A stretch of 10,369 bases of DNA from Bremia lactucae (taxonomy: Eukaryota; Oomycota; Peronosporomycetes; Peronosporales; Peronosporaceae): positions 692,884-703,252 of the forward strand of contig NC_090614.1 in NCBI RefSeq assembly GCF_004359215.1, read 5' to 3'. The translations under genes were made by a program, and so were the position numbers. This document shows, one piece after another, positions 1 through 7,399 of the stretch. Below the pieces are notes generated by a model. That model was given only the letters and a program-made list of their open reading frames with translations. It ran no database searches and was not told the DNA's origin. Every line of letters begins with the position of its first letter. The first letter of the stretch is position 1.

Positions 1-900
1 ATATGCGCTGCTTGGGCTGCGTTGCATATTTCACTGCGTCTCTCCGAAAATGAGGTGACAATCCACTGATAAAAATACTCCCTTCGAGCACTGTCTTGTA
101 CATGCATTTTGCCTTCCCGCTAATGCTTGATCATCCACTTCACTCACCTGTCTTCTAACTCCATTCGGCTGGCAAAAACATTTCAACTTTCCAGTATTCA
201 CTACCTCCATCGGCTCTAAGCATCTGTACCTTGCAATTGTATTTGCACTTAAGAATATCAGAAAGGGATCGAATATTTTGCAGCCATACCCTTCTTTTGC
301 GCTACAAGTACTTTGCAATAATTTGATGCATTCGTCAACAAAGTTGGTCATTTACCACATCGGTCCGCGGGTGTTATTGGACCTTTCAGATCGCTGCAAA
401 TGACATCTCCGTTTTTGATCAATTGAAGAGTGATTGCGCTGTCCTTCTTTGAATGTGCGGTCTTGGACTGTGTTCCTCGAGCACAATTTTTGCGGTAGGT
501 TTTTACCTGTCAATGAGTTGAACGCCTAAGTCCTCACTGCAGCCGTTTCCAACTGAGTCATAAATGAGATGACCTAGTCGCTTGGGCGATTCCAGAATCG
601 TGCTCTTCACTGTGGTATTATTCTCAGTGTCTGCAGCGAGTTGGATCGCAAAGGCCTGCTCATTTCTAGATGCAGCATACTTGCTTTTTGTACACACGAC
701 CAGTACGCTGTATTATCTTTCAATCTTGACGTTGCGCCCCATCACTAGTGCGCTTTAGTAGCGGGATGGATAAGCTGTTAAGGTGACGAATAAGGACAAG
801 AGTCTGCTTTCGATGTTAAATGCGAGACGATACTCAGAGCAAATGAAGACTGCTTTTCACCAGTTCTAATCTTGCATTCTATTTTCGCATTTTCTTGCTG
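1..900 (-). pseudogene. Ty1/copia pol fragment: pre-integrase and integrase core, decayed
   Basis: Read on the minus strand from about 900 down to 1, pieces in different frames line up in the order of a copia polyprotein. The pre-integrase part (697-503) has the RLGHLIYDSV motif and runs into QLIDR. A stop and frame change follow, then a Cys/His-type stretch (CARGTQSKTAHSKK, near 486-445) and the first catalytic Asp in ICSDLKGPITPADRCG (about 401-360). After another stop and frame change, LRADGGSEYWKVEMF (220-180) holds the second Asp. GVRRQVSEVDDQA and GKAKCMYKTVLEG follow; the catalytic Glu of the usual GKAER motif is replaced by Lys. At least three stops and several frameshifts rule out function. 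Gag, protease and reverse transcriptase parts are not seen: the fragment leaves the window at 1 and is cut at about 900 by the LTR at 905. In life this enzyme joins retrotransposon cDNA to chromosomal DNA. Confidence 0.85.
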
Positions 901-904
901 GTAT

Positions 905-1328
905 TGTAACGTAGTGTCCTGTCACATTAATATTTTTTCCTATAAGAGTAATATCACATATTATTTCCAAAAAGAGAAAATTGATAAAGAAAAACGATAT
1001 TATTATCCCTTATGAATTTTGCTTAATAACTTTAATATTACCAACTTTGGTAACATTGAAAGCAACAAGACATTAGTTCTGTTGACGATTGGGCAATGCG
1101 CAAGAAAGCGCTTTACATAGGTAGTTATCATATATAATTAAGCCAGGATAACGTACAGTTAACATTTTTCTCTCTACTAAAGCCTTAGTATCGAACTCTA
1201 GTAGCTTATACTTTTTAGCTACTTGTTGCCTTTCTCCACGTCAGTGTGCGTAAAGTAATAGAGGCACCTCACCTTTCACTACTATCAGAAGCTGTGTTGT
1301 CAGTACTAGCAAAATGTGCCCCGTTACA
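905..1328 (+). repeat. 5' LTR of the left gypsy remnant
   Basis: The proposed LTR starts TGTAACG and ends CCGTTACA, so the ends are an inverted repeat with canonical TG...CA, and a primer-binding site follows two bases later. Length is 424 bp, near the 461 bp of the right-hand LTR. It is AT-rich and diverged. The hairpins in the 3' part of the right-hand LTR are not recognisable here. No 3' partner LTR is found in the window, so the border rests on the inverted ends, the primer site and comparison with the right copy. Confidence 0.75.
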
Positions 1329-1330
1329 CA

Positions 1331-1340
1331 TGGTAGCACT
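1331..1340 (+). other. Primer-binding site (initiator-Met tRNA type)
   Basis: TGGTAGCACT follows the LTR end by two bases. Its first eight bases complement the UGCUACCA 3' end found in many eukaryotic initiator methionine tRNAs, the common primer of LTR elements; the match stops after eight. The site sits in the loop of a perfect 7-bp inverted repeat, CCGTTAC (1321-1327) with GTAACGG (1343-1349). The right-hand element has the same site at 9788. Confidence 0.65.
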
Positions 1341-1370
1341 TCGTAACGGCCTACGCACGTTCCATCCAAC

Positions 1371-2220
1371 ATAGATATGTTGAATGAAGAAGGAGGGAGC
1401 TTTAAAGCCCTTCAAGAATGCTTCCGCGCAAAGCGCGTGAGAGGTTCACTCATTTGAGTGACCTTGAATGGTGAGCGGTCGAGCGTATATGATTCGCCGT
1501 TGGCCAGCCCTTAGCGCCATGTTGTTTCACTCTACAAAGAGATGCGAGATGCGCAACATACTGCTATAGCCGAGTTCATACAACATGAACTCGATAGGAC
1601 TTAAGAATAGGAAATCTTGCTTTACCAGCAAGGCTCTTAGCACGCAAAAGTGTAAAGAGAATAGGTGCTCAACAGTTGGAACTGTTGAGACAGCACTATG
1701 TACCTGCTGCTATCGGGCCAACGCTTTCGCGTCGACCGTAAAGCTTAAAAACCGAAATTTCTAAGTTTTAGGCAGTCGAAGGCGACTCCATTTACAAGAC
1801 AGTTCGTCAAACTAGACGACACAGTTAAAGCTCGTCGCTTCGATGACGATGCGACAAAATGAAATTTGGCGGGTCCAACTTGCCCGGACGTGCCGAATCT
1901 TGGATTTTAGGGTTGAAGATTCACGACCCATTTGTCTTTGGGTTAGATAAAGTTTTGAGGCCCGGCTCAGTCAAACTTTGAGCCGCCACGTGCCAAATTC
2001 AGGCTTGAGCAAAGCTTCTGGATTTGAACAGGACAAGCGTGATCTTTACGCTTGCACCTAGCATAACTGATGCTTTGTAAGTTGTATCGGAAGTCCTTGC
2101 CGAAATGATCAACGTCCTGATAGGAACACCGGAGGACGCGGATTCGAACTCGTTACAAAGTCGCAACGGCGAGGCGGGTTGTATAAAACACGGTCGGGTC
2201 AATTGGTGCGGAGCACCGTA
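1371..2220 (+). pseudogene. gypsy gag, heavily decayed
   Basis: This region is homologous to the right-hand gag at 9836. The start is ATA (1371-1373) where the right copy has ATG, followed by DMLNE against DMLDE. Recognisable islands in changing frames include AIAEFIQHELD (about 1564-1596), a SRRR/VEGDS-like stretch near 1775, and RAESWILGLKIHDPFVFG (about 1888-1941), which matches RAKTWALGLKLRDPYVFG in the right copy and is the conserved part of the Ty3/gypsy Gag (Retrotrans_gag) family. FEPPRAKFRL (about 1978-2007) and DKRDLYACT (about 2032-2058) extend beyond what the window shows of the right copy. Numerous stops and frameshifts make it non-coding. The zinc-knuckle end of Gag is not recognisable. 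Several hairpins of the array seen in the right copy occur at matching places. Confidence 0.8.
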
Positions 2221-2284
2221 CTGATCCAGCAACGTCAAAAAATGCTGATTTTTGAGTTGCTCCTTACCAACAAGCATTGTGTGT

Positions 2285-2560
2285 AACTGCCCAGGAGATG
2301 ATGTTGACCTCATCACTAAAGTCGATTGTGGGGCGTCGAACGAGATCGCAGACTCAATTAATATAACGACGATGAAAGTGCGGCTAGCAACAAGCGCATG
2401 TGGAACAGCAAAGAAATGTGTAGTTAGTATCGTAAACACATCAAAGGGTAAACAGTATGATGATGATCTTCGTTCTATATTTAGATGACAAATTTGATGT
2501 CATTATTGAATTATCATGGTGTGATCCACGTCACGAGGATGACTCGGGTTAGGCAAATGA
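2285..2560 (+). pseudogene. gypsy retropepsin (aspartic protease) fragment
   Basis: VDCGASNEIADS (2321-2356) is the active-site motif of a retroviral-type aspartic protease in the D-C-G/A-S form common in gypsy elements; the catalytic Asp codon is at 2324-2326. About 40 residues on, after a frame change near 2455, the second conserved block reads FVLYLDDKFDVIIELSW (about 2466-2518), matching the usual hydrophobic strand and L-D-x-x-F-D-V-I-L-G-x-x-W pattern, with the key Gly replaced by Glu. The first frame ends at a TGA at 2486-2488 and the second at a TAG near 2550. In a live element this enzyme would cut the Gag-Pol polyprotein. It is a fragment with no linked reverse transcriptase. Confidence 0.8.
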
Positions 2561-2589
2561 GGCGAATTCATTTTTTTCTCTTCATCATC

Positions 2590-2745
2590 CTTAGAGAAAG
2601 TTTTCTAGTAAAACGCTTCTTAAGCCACCGTGAGGTGATGATGTTTCGAACGAGTTACCTCGTTTGTTGGCAAGGGTATCCACCCTCGCATGATAGCTGG
2701 AGTTCTCGTTCTTAACTAATTATGGATGTCCCGGGTAATACGACG
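2590..2745 (+). pseudogene. Chromodomain from the 3' end of gypsy pol
   Basis: The frame from 2590 reads FLVKRFLSHREV and then YLVCWQGYPPSHDSW, the hallmark chromodomain pattern (hydrophobic-V-x-W-x-G-Y-x-x-S/E-x-x-S/T-W). The expected E after the last W is lost, and a TAA at 2713-2715 ends the frame. The sequence resumes one frame over with LIMDVPG (about 2721-2742), which looks like the usual tail. In chromoviruses this domain follows integrase and directs insertion to marked chromatin. Lying directly after the protease fragment, it shows that the pol core was lost by deletion. Confidence 0.75.
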
Positions 2746-2794
2746 AGTCCATCCTCTTCCTCAGAAAGTCCATCAGACAACGAGTGCTTCCCGC

Positions 2795-3330
2795 TTAAAA
2801 GGATTGTAGACTCTCAATCCATTCCAGGCAAGCCTGTCTCTCTGGACAGACGGTGTATCTTGTAGTGTGCACTGACTCCAGCCCGTCTCGCAAACCGGTC
2901 ACGGAAAGCATCCAATTTAAAAGCCAGACATCGCAGCCTAGGCTTTGCGCATTCTGTACGAATGCTTCCCAAGTTTGGAACAAAGGTGTAATATCCTTTG
3001 TACGTTTGCAGGTGTACCATCGATGCCGGATAAATGCATCAATGAAGAATTTCGTTTCGTCCTAACCAGGCTTGTGTAGCCTGGACGAGTCGAATACCAG
3101 AATTTTGTAGCGTGCGTCGGTCATACCTGATCAACGAGCCATGTTGCCCGTAGAGGGGGGCACCCAGAATTTCTTTTCGTGAGCAAACCGCAACGCATTG
3201 TGGTCCATCTCCCATTGGCTAGTGTTATTTTTTCGCAAAATAATCTTGAAGTTATCTTAAACATCACGCTGACCCTGGTTATGGATGCTAGGACCACCAG
3301 TATCATACTTAACGATCGCTTCATTCCTGG
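2795..3330 (-). pseudogene. Probable second Ty1/copia integrase fragment
   Basis: On the minus strand one frame is open for about 89 codons from 3063 to the TAA at 2795. It reads DETKFFIDAFIRHRWY (about 3060-3013), KDITPLFQTWEAFVQ (about 3003-2955) and, further on, SVHTTRYTVCPER (about 2878-2840). This fits the copia integrase order: the F-x-D-D-x-S/T-R-x-x-W strand, the helix with K-x-x-V-x-x-x-F-x-x-W, then G-x-x-H-x-x-T-x-x-Y-T-P-E-x-N-G. The segment that should carry the second catalytic Asp is short and lacks it, so it is inactive. The same frame with stops continues to about 3330. It differs from the copia fragment at 1-900 and so is a separate copy or family. The call rests on pattern spacing only. 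Confidence 0.45.
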
Positions 3331-3897
3331 TGATGCATTTTGGGATTACTAGAGCTATCGTTGGCCATGGAGCCATCATACGATAATTACACAAAAGGGT
3401 ATGACGAATTAAACAACGTTGACATGACCTCTATGGCTGTCATGTCAGAACCCCTAGGTTTGATGGACGCAGCCCCGGGCGAACCGCAGGCCTTCACAGT
3501 GGTCACACCGAGTCGGACAATGACGCCGACACGTACTAGTCACCTCTAATTGAAGAAGGAGGTGACGAGCTCCCCACATAAACGTACGAGCGTCTACTGA
3601 CTACACTGAGCCGGCTGTATCAGATACTTTTTTATATGTAGCGTAATGTTATTGCCCGTCTTCGTACCCACCATGAGCGCAAGCAACGCATGCCTCCCAA
3701 GTGTTTCAGTATTTGTCAGCTTTCGTGCGCAATTTCTTTGGTGAATAATCATCTTGCTATTCAACAAAGAAGTGTTTCGCACATTTGAGAAGCTTAAATA
3801 GAGGCCTGTCGAGCTTTAACAGTTTTAAAGGAATGAAAAAAGCTTTTCAGTACCCGTTACACTACTCTTATTAATACAGAGGTAGATAATCAAATTG
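3331..3897. other. No recognisable gene
   Basis: Only short open frames occur here: plus 3340-3549 (69 codons) and minus 3594-3782 (62 codons). Neither shows a known motif, signal peptide or codon pattern that convinces. The expected 3' LTR of the left gypsy remnant was looked for and not found. Probably degraded transposon sequence and the region downstream of the gene ending at 4314. Confidence 0.5.
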
Positions 3898-3969
3898 GGG
3901 TGTGTCGCGTTGCCGGTACCCTAATAAAATTTAGGGTGTGTGCGATACCTGTTCCCATAAATAATAATT
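3898..3969. repeat. Imperfect tandem repeat, 36-bp period, two copies
   Basis: GGGTGTGT begins at 3898 and again at 3934. The first unit continues CGCGTTGCCGGTACCCTAATAAAA, the second GCGATACCTGTTCCCATAAATAAT. The two agree in most positions with small gaps. It may be a piece of an LTR of another family. Function unknown. Confidence 0.5.
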
Positions 3970-4313
3970 ACTTCCTTATGTATTCAAAATATAGCTTATA
4001 TATATTGCTGATTATATATCGCTTGATCATAGAGTATGTACAGTAGAATGTATCTTTTGATATTGCCCTAGTCTACACTACCCTTCGAAAAGATGAATCT
4101 AGGACAGGTTACAACACAGAGCAATTGAAAGACTACCCAAAAAAACTATTGAGTTGCCTTAAAATTTATTTAAGCTTAAAGTCTGGTCTCTGTCATACAT
4201 TTGCTAAATTTATTTTAATTACCGACACGCTTAAAACGGTCCGATTTATTACCTTCGGTCTGGAATTCGCCGATTCTGAATTCCTTGCAAATTCGATATG
4301 GCCATTTTTCCCG
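3970..4313. other. AT-rich intergenic DNA downstream of the SAM/Myb-like gene
   Basis: Very AT-rich sequence (runs such as tatatatattg near 4000). It would contain the 3' untranslated region of the minus-strand gene that stops at 4314. No conserved polyadenylation signal could be singled out. The open frame at 4125-4322 plus is low-complexity and overlaps the gene end; I do not call it. Confidence 0.45.
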
Positions 4314-5987
4314 TCAAATTAAGCGCTCGTCCCGCGAAACCTTTGGGTGTTGTTGCAATTTCAGCAGCTGTTTCTTCTGGCGTAATTTCTGCGGACGTTT
4401 GTCCCCAAAGAGCGACCGGAACCGCGATCGGAGCTGCGACGCTGTGAATTTCGCTAGTGGCGCGTACTCGTCAACGCCAGTGCGTCCTGTCGCGAGCATT
4501 TCCCAGCACACTTTGGACAAGTGGCGACACCGCGGGTCCTTGACAGCTTGTTCAAGCTGTCGTATATTGTCGTGGCTCCAGGCGTCAACTTTTACGAGAG
4601 TAGGTGTGGGAAGCTCAAATTGACGTAAATATGCATTTTGGAGCTCAGGTGCCGTGAATTGCGTTAAAGGCGTAAAACGCTCGATTTTCATGCCTCCCGT
4701 GGCCAGTACCGACCAGTAAATCTTCTTGCCACGACGGCATGGATTTGGACGTGGTAAATTCACGGCTTCATACAGAAGTTGCAAGTGTTCCTGAGGCAAA
4801 AGACGCAAGGGAAGATTCGAAGCTAAGGGCGAAGACGTGGCATGGAAACTTAAACGAGGTTCAAATTCGTCGGTCGAATCCGATAACGGAGCATGCGGTG
4901 CGTCGTTTTCAGGAGACGTAGTGATTGTTTCGGGTATTGAAAAGTGCTGAAAGCGCTCGGCATCCGTAGGTTCAATCAATGCTTCCAAGAAACTGTCGTA
5001 CACACGGACATCAAAGTCGTTCTCGCGCTGGAATTCCAATGGCTGTAACAACGCATTCGACGACCCTGCCGTGTATACATTACAGCTATGAGTGGTATAC
5101 GGATAACTCGCGACTTGAACAGGCGGTGGCTGTTCGGAAGGCGTGGCTGCGAGCGTCATAAAGTGCGTTACAAGACGACTGTGGCCGGTTTTAAACATCT
5201 CGAGCGCTCGCTGGTCATGGAGTAGGAACGTCAAGTCCCGTACACATGCGTATCCGAGACGACCGAGGTATTCCGCATACGTATACGTCGTGGCTTTTGG
5301 TATGCCACAAAGCTCGAGCCATCGCGAGACACTCGAGGACGGGGAAAGGATCCCAGGACCAGGATACCGAAGACATTGAAAGTGGCGATGGATCTGTTGC
5401 CACACGAGCGGCGCTTCGACCACTCCGGCTTGTTGAAGCTCCGTTACCGACGCAAATGCTAATGCCAGAGTGGAATCAAATCCGTTCTGCGCAAGTCGCT
5501 GCGTTATTGCAACGAGCGTCGTGGCGTCGTGAGCAAGTTGCAGCGTTTTAAGGAAAGATACAATGTCTTCGGACACAGCTGTGGGATAGTACCCCGTGTA
5601 CCCCATCGCGGTTTGGGTAGGGGGGTACGTCATACCCGAGGGATCAAGCGACAGGTGCGTCAATGGCATGTCGGACGGTGCCGTATTGACGTCGACTTCG
5701 AAGCCCGTGAAGTCGAGTTTGAGATCTTCAGGCGTTGAGAACGACGTGGGCGACGACTCGAAAGGGCGTTGGCGCTTCCGTGTATGGACAGTCACGGCAG
5801 CGTGAAGGTCCTTGACGTCGGGCCACGTGAGCGGTTCGGAATGGATGTCGACGGGCGTAGCGGGAGCAGCTTGGAGCGTACGGGGACTATGGGGCTGCAT
5901 CAGGTGCAATGGAATGTTCTTTTCCGTGCCCGACGTTGGGGGAATCCGATTGTGATTCTGGTGAAAGGGACACGCTGCCACTCCCAT
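4314..5987 (-). CDS. Predicted nuclear protein, two SAM-like domains plus two Myb/SANT-like repeats
   Basis: An uninterrupted 557-codon frame runs from ATG at 5987-5985 to TGA at 4316-4314; an upstream in-frame TAG at 5999-5997 bounds the exon, and a GTG two codons before the ATG is not a credible eukaryotic start. Visible parts: a Pro/Ser/Thr-rich N-terminus with a basic patch RKRQRPF (about residues 70-76); a SAM-like domain at about 139-204 (EDIVSFLKTLQL ... ELQQAGVVEAP ... IHRHF); a second SAM-like domain at about 219-280 (VSRWLELCGIP ... GHSRLVTHF); an acidic Ser/Pro linker; then two related repeats at about 397-458 and 469-528 sharing W-x-x-LATG, a K/Q-F-T-A-x-x-L core and a final R-x-F, as in Myb/SANT-like folds. 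The tail is basic and Gln-rich. Inference: a DNA- or chromatin-associated regulator whose SAM domains mediate self-association. It is clearly more GC-rich than its TE-filled surroundings. No gene name recognised. Confidence 0.88.
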   Translation of the reverse strand: MGVAACPFHQNHNRIPPTSGTEKNIPLHLMQPHSPRTLQAAPATPVDIHSEPLTWPDVKDLHAAVTVHTRKRQRPFESSPTSFSTPEDLKLDFTGFEVDVNTAPSDMPLTHLSLDPSGMTYPPTQTAMGYTGYYPTAVSEDIVSFLKTLQLAHDATTLVAITQRLAQNGFDSTLALAFASVTELQQAGVVEAPLVWQQIHRHFQCLRYPGPGILSPSSSVSRWLELCGIPKATTYTYAEYLGRLGYACVRDLTFLLHDQRALEMFKTGHSRLVTHFMTLAATPSEQPPPVQVASYPYTTHSCNVYTAGSSNALLQPLEFQRENDFDVRVYDSFLEALIEPTDAERFQHFSIPETITTSPENDAPHAPLSDSTDEFEPRLSFHATSSPLASNLPLRLLPQEHLQLLYEAVNLPRPNPCRRGKKIYWSVLATGGMKIERFTPLTQFTAPELQNAYLRQFELPTPTLVKVDAWSHDNIRQLEQAVKDPRCRHLSKVCWEMLATGRTGVDEYAPLAKFTASQLRSRFRSLFGDKRPQKLRQKKQLLKLQQHPKVSRDERLI

Positions 5988-6162
5988 CTTCACGAGCTAC
6001 ATGTCCATGCACATGTATCATGTTCAAAGACTGCATCTTTCGAAGACGAACCAGAAAAAGGGCCGAGCGCATCCCACGTCGATAGGTAAACACTCCTTGT
6101 CTTTTTTCTTTAAATGTCGAGCAAGTAAGTGGCTTGAGAGCGTTCTTTACATACAGTACACA
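5988..6162 (-). promoter_or_regulatory. 5' leader of the SAM/Myb-like gene with upstream ATGs and a possible intron
   Basis: On the minus strand a good splice donor GTATGT starts at 6154. Two acceptors are possible: ATGCAG ending at 6031, preceded by a pyrimidine-rich stretch, or TGTAG ending at 5997. With the second, ATGTGTACT (6163-6155) joins in frame to CTCGTGAAGATGGGA and removes the blocking TAG, adding five residues (MCTLV) plus the K before the annotated Met. With the first, upstream ATGs stay out of frame with the gene. Unspliced, the leader holds several upstream ATGs, one open frame overlapping the gene start down to 5887. Not decidable without RNA data. Confidence 0.3.
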
Positions 6163-6178
6163 TGTGTGTGTGTGTGTG
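6163..6178. repeat. (TG)n / (CA)n microsatellite
   Basis: Eight TG units in a row on the plus strand, i.e. CA repeats just upstream of the possible leader exon of the minus-strand gene. Such tracts are length-variable and may fall in the promoter or 5' untranslated region. Confidence 0.85.
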
Positions 6179-6239
6179 GCTTGCACGGAAGAGGGCGTTT
6201 TTTATTTTTAAAAATTGTTTTTTAATCGAAATCGACAGT

Positions 6240-7385
6240 TGATGGATGGAGCATTTCTTGAACGACGTGTCTTCACGTGTAGTGTGTCCTTGTAGATTGT
6301 GTCACATTGGGCTGTCGTAGGTTTTCTGAAGGATACGATTCCAAAGAATAGCGAATCGAAAAAAAAAACTTTCATTCTTGGCACTCGCTATTAAATTGTC
6401 GATATGGCCACGTCGGGAAGGAATAAGCCATAAGAGAAAAGCCTGCTTGCTTGTGCTTCATGCTGCCGATGTGAGGATGCAACGGTTTTTAAAGGTTCGA
6501 AATGAATCTGCCAGAGCACTGAAGGGACTGCCGCATTGCTGTTAGCAAGACTGGATGAATGGTGGACGTCACAAGTCACTGCAGCATCAAAATGTCCTTG
6601 GAAGTGCTACGAGATTTTATCATGTTTGGTGATATTACGTCCCCACGCGGCTCTACGCGGCACGCACAAGACGGCCCGTCTCCGCATCCGGCTGCGTAAA
6701 TATGGTCAGTGCTATCGCTAACGGCGCACTTCAATCGAAATGAGGCCAAGGACTTTTGATGACGCTGTCGTCTCTCAGTCACAGCCCTGGAGTGCTCGTT
6801 AATGAAAGAACGACGAAGACGAATTGATCGCGTTCCTATTGATTCGAGAGCTTTACGCTCCTCGACGATACAATAGCTTGAAATTGCTGAAAATCCTATT
6901 TTCTTAAAAAAAAAATGCATCCCTTGGATTGCTTCTATTTTCTGCATCTAAACGCGCTTTCTTTATGATGCGAGTTCTTTAAAAGCGAGGTCAATTGCAA
7001 GCTTCTAGCGCCGAAGTAGATAACGCATGGTTGCCACGCTTGACTGAAAGCTGACGTGGACAAATTGCGTGGTTTATGCTAGATTCAAATTCGTGTCCGG
7101 TCTGTAGAATCGAGGTGTCACGTTGCAGTTCGCGTCCCATGTTGCCCACCACTCGTCAAATGCTGCTGCGAACGAGGATGAGCCGTCGGAGCACCCGAGC
7201 GAAAACCCGACGATGTTTAGACGGGAACGTGATTGGAATCGAAAAAACTTGCCTTCCCAGTGCCTCGTGACCCCTTCTTTCGCACGCTCAGACTCTGAGT
7301 CAGAACTGGCGACAAAAGCTATTGTACAGTACTACAGTTCACGAATATATGATGACATGTATTTTTACGTGACGACGACAACGGT
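6240..7385. other. No recognisable gene; upstream region of the SAM/Myb-like gene
   Basis: Contains a poly-A run near 6359-6368, a CCAAT box on the minus strand (ATTGG at about 6306), and open frames on minus 6576-6947 (123 codons, ATG start) and plus 7123-7452 (109 codons, no ATG at its start). Neither shows a signal peptide, domain or effector motif that I recognise. The part next to 6200 probably holds the promoter of the gene at 4314-5987. Confidence 0.45.
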
Positions 7386-7390
7386 GGCTC

Positions 7391-7399
7391 TATATAAAG
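7391..7399 (+). promoter_or_regulatory. TATA box, no clear gene attached
   Basis: TATATAAAG is a near-consensus TATA box, followed about 30 bases on by a pyrimidine-rich stretch (CAATTCTTCCTTTAACTCTTCC) that could be a start site. Downstream ATGs open only very short frames (for example 13 codons at 7460), so it may be a chance match, a promoter remnant of a decayed element, or the promoter of a non-coding RNA. Confidence 0.3.

Larger units (their letters stand above)
905..2765 (+). mobile_element. Ty3/gypsy retrotransposon remnant with large internal deletion
   Basis: From left to right this holds a 5' LTR, a primer-binding site, a broken gag, a retropepsin fragment and the chromodomain that normally ends pol in chromoviruses. 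Protease (ending about 2560) and chromodomain (starting about 2590) are only some 30 bases apart, so reverse transcriptase, RNase H and the integrase core are missing. No 3' LTR is recognisable downstream: after the chromodomain the plus-strand similarity stops near 2765 and minus-strand copia-like sequence begins. The element belongs to the same family as the one at 9325-10369, since LTR ends, primer site and gag segments correspond, but it is older and more diverged. Its left border abuts the copia fragment at 900, suggesting insertion into an older copia element. Confidence 0.8.

Noticed and set aside
1999..2439. 146-codon minus-strand open frame
   Set aside because: Lies antisense over the gag end and protease motif of the gypsy remnant; the plus strand carries the recognisable VDCGAS motif.
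3121..3324. 67-codon minus-strand frame
   Set aside because: Overlaps, in another frame, the upstream end of the probable copia integrase fragment; no motif of its own.
3340..3549. 69-codon plus-strand frame
   Set aside because: No recognisable domain, no promoter, lies in transposon debris.
5143..6089. Several plus-strand frames of 60-106 codons over the SAM/Myb-like gene
   Set aside because: Shadows of the real minus-strand coding sequence.
6576..6947. 123-codon minus-strand frame with ATG; checked as an RXLR-type secreted effector
   Set aside because: No convincing signal peptide, and the arginine-rich RSIRLRR stretch does not fit R-x-L-R followed by EER; no other support.
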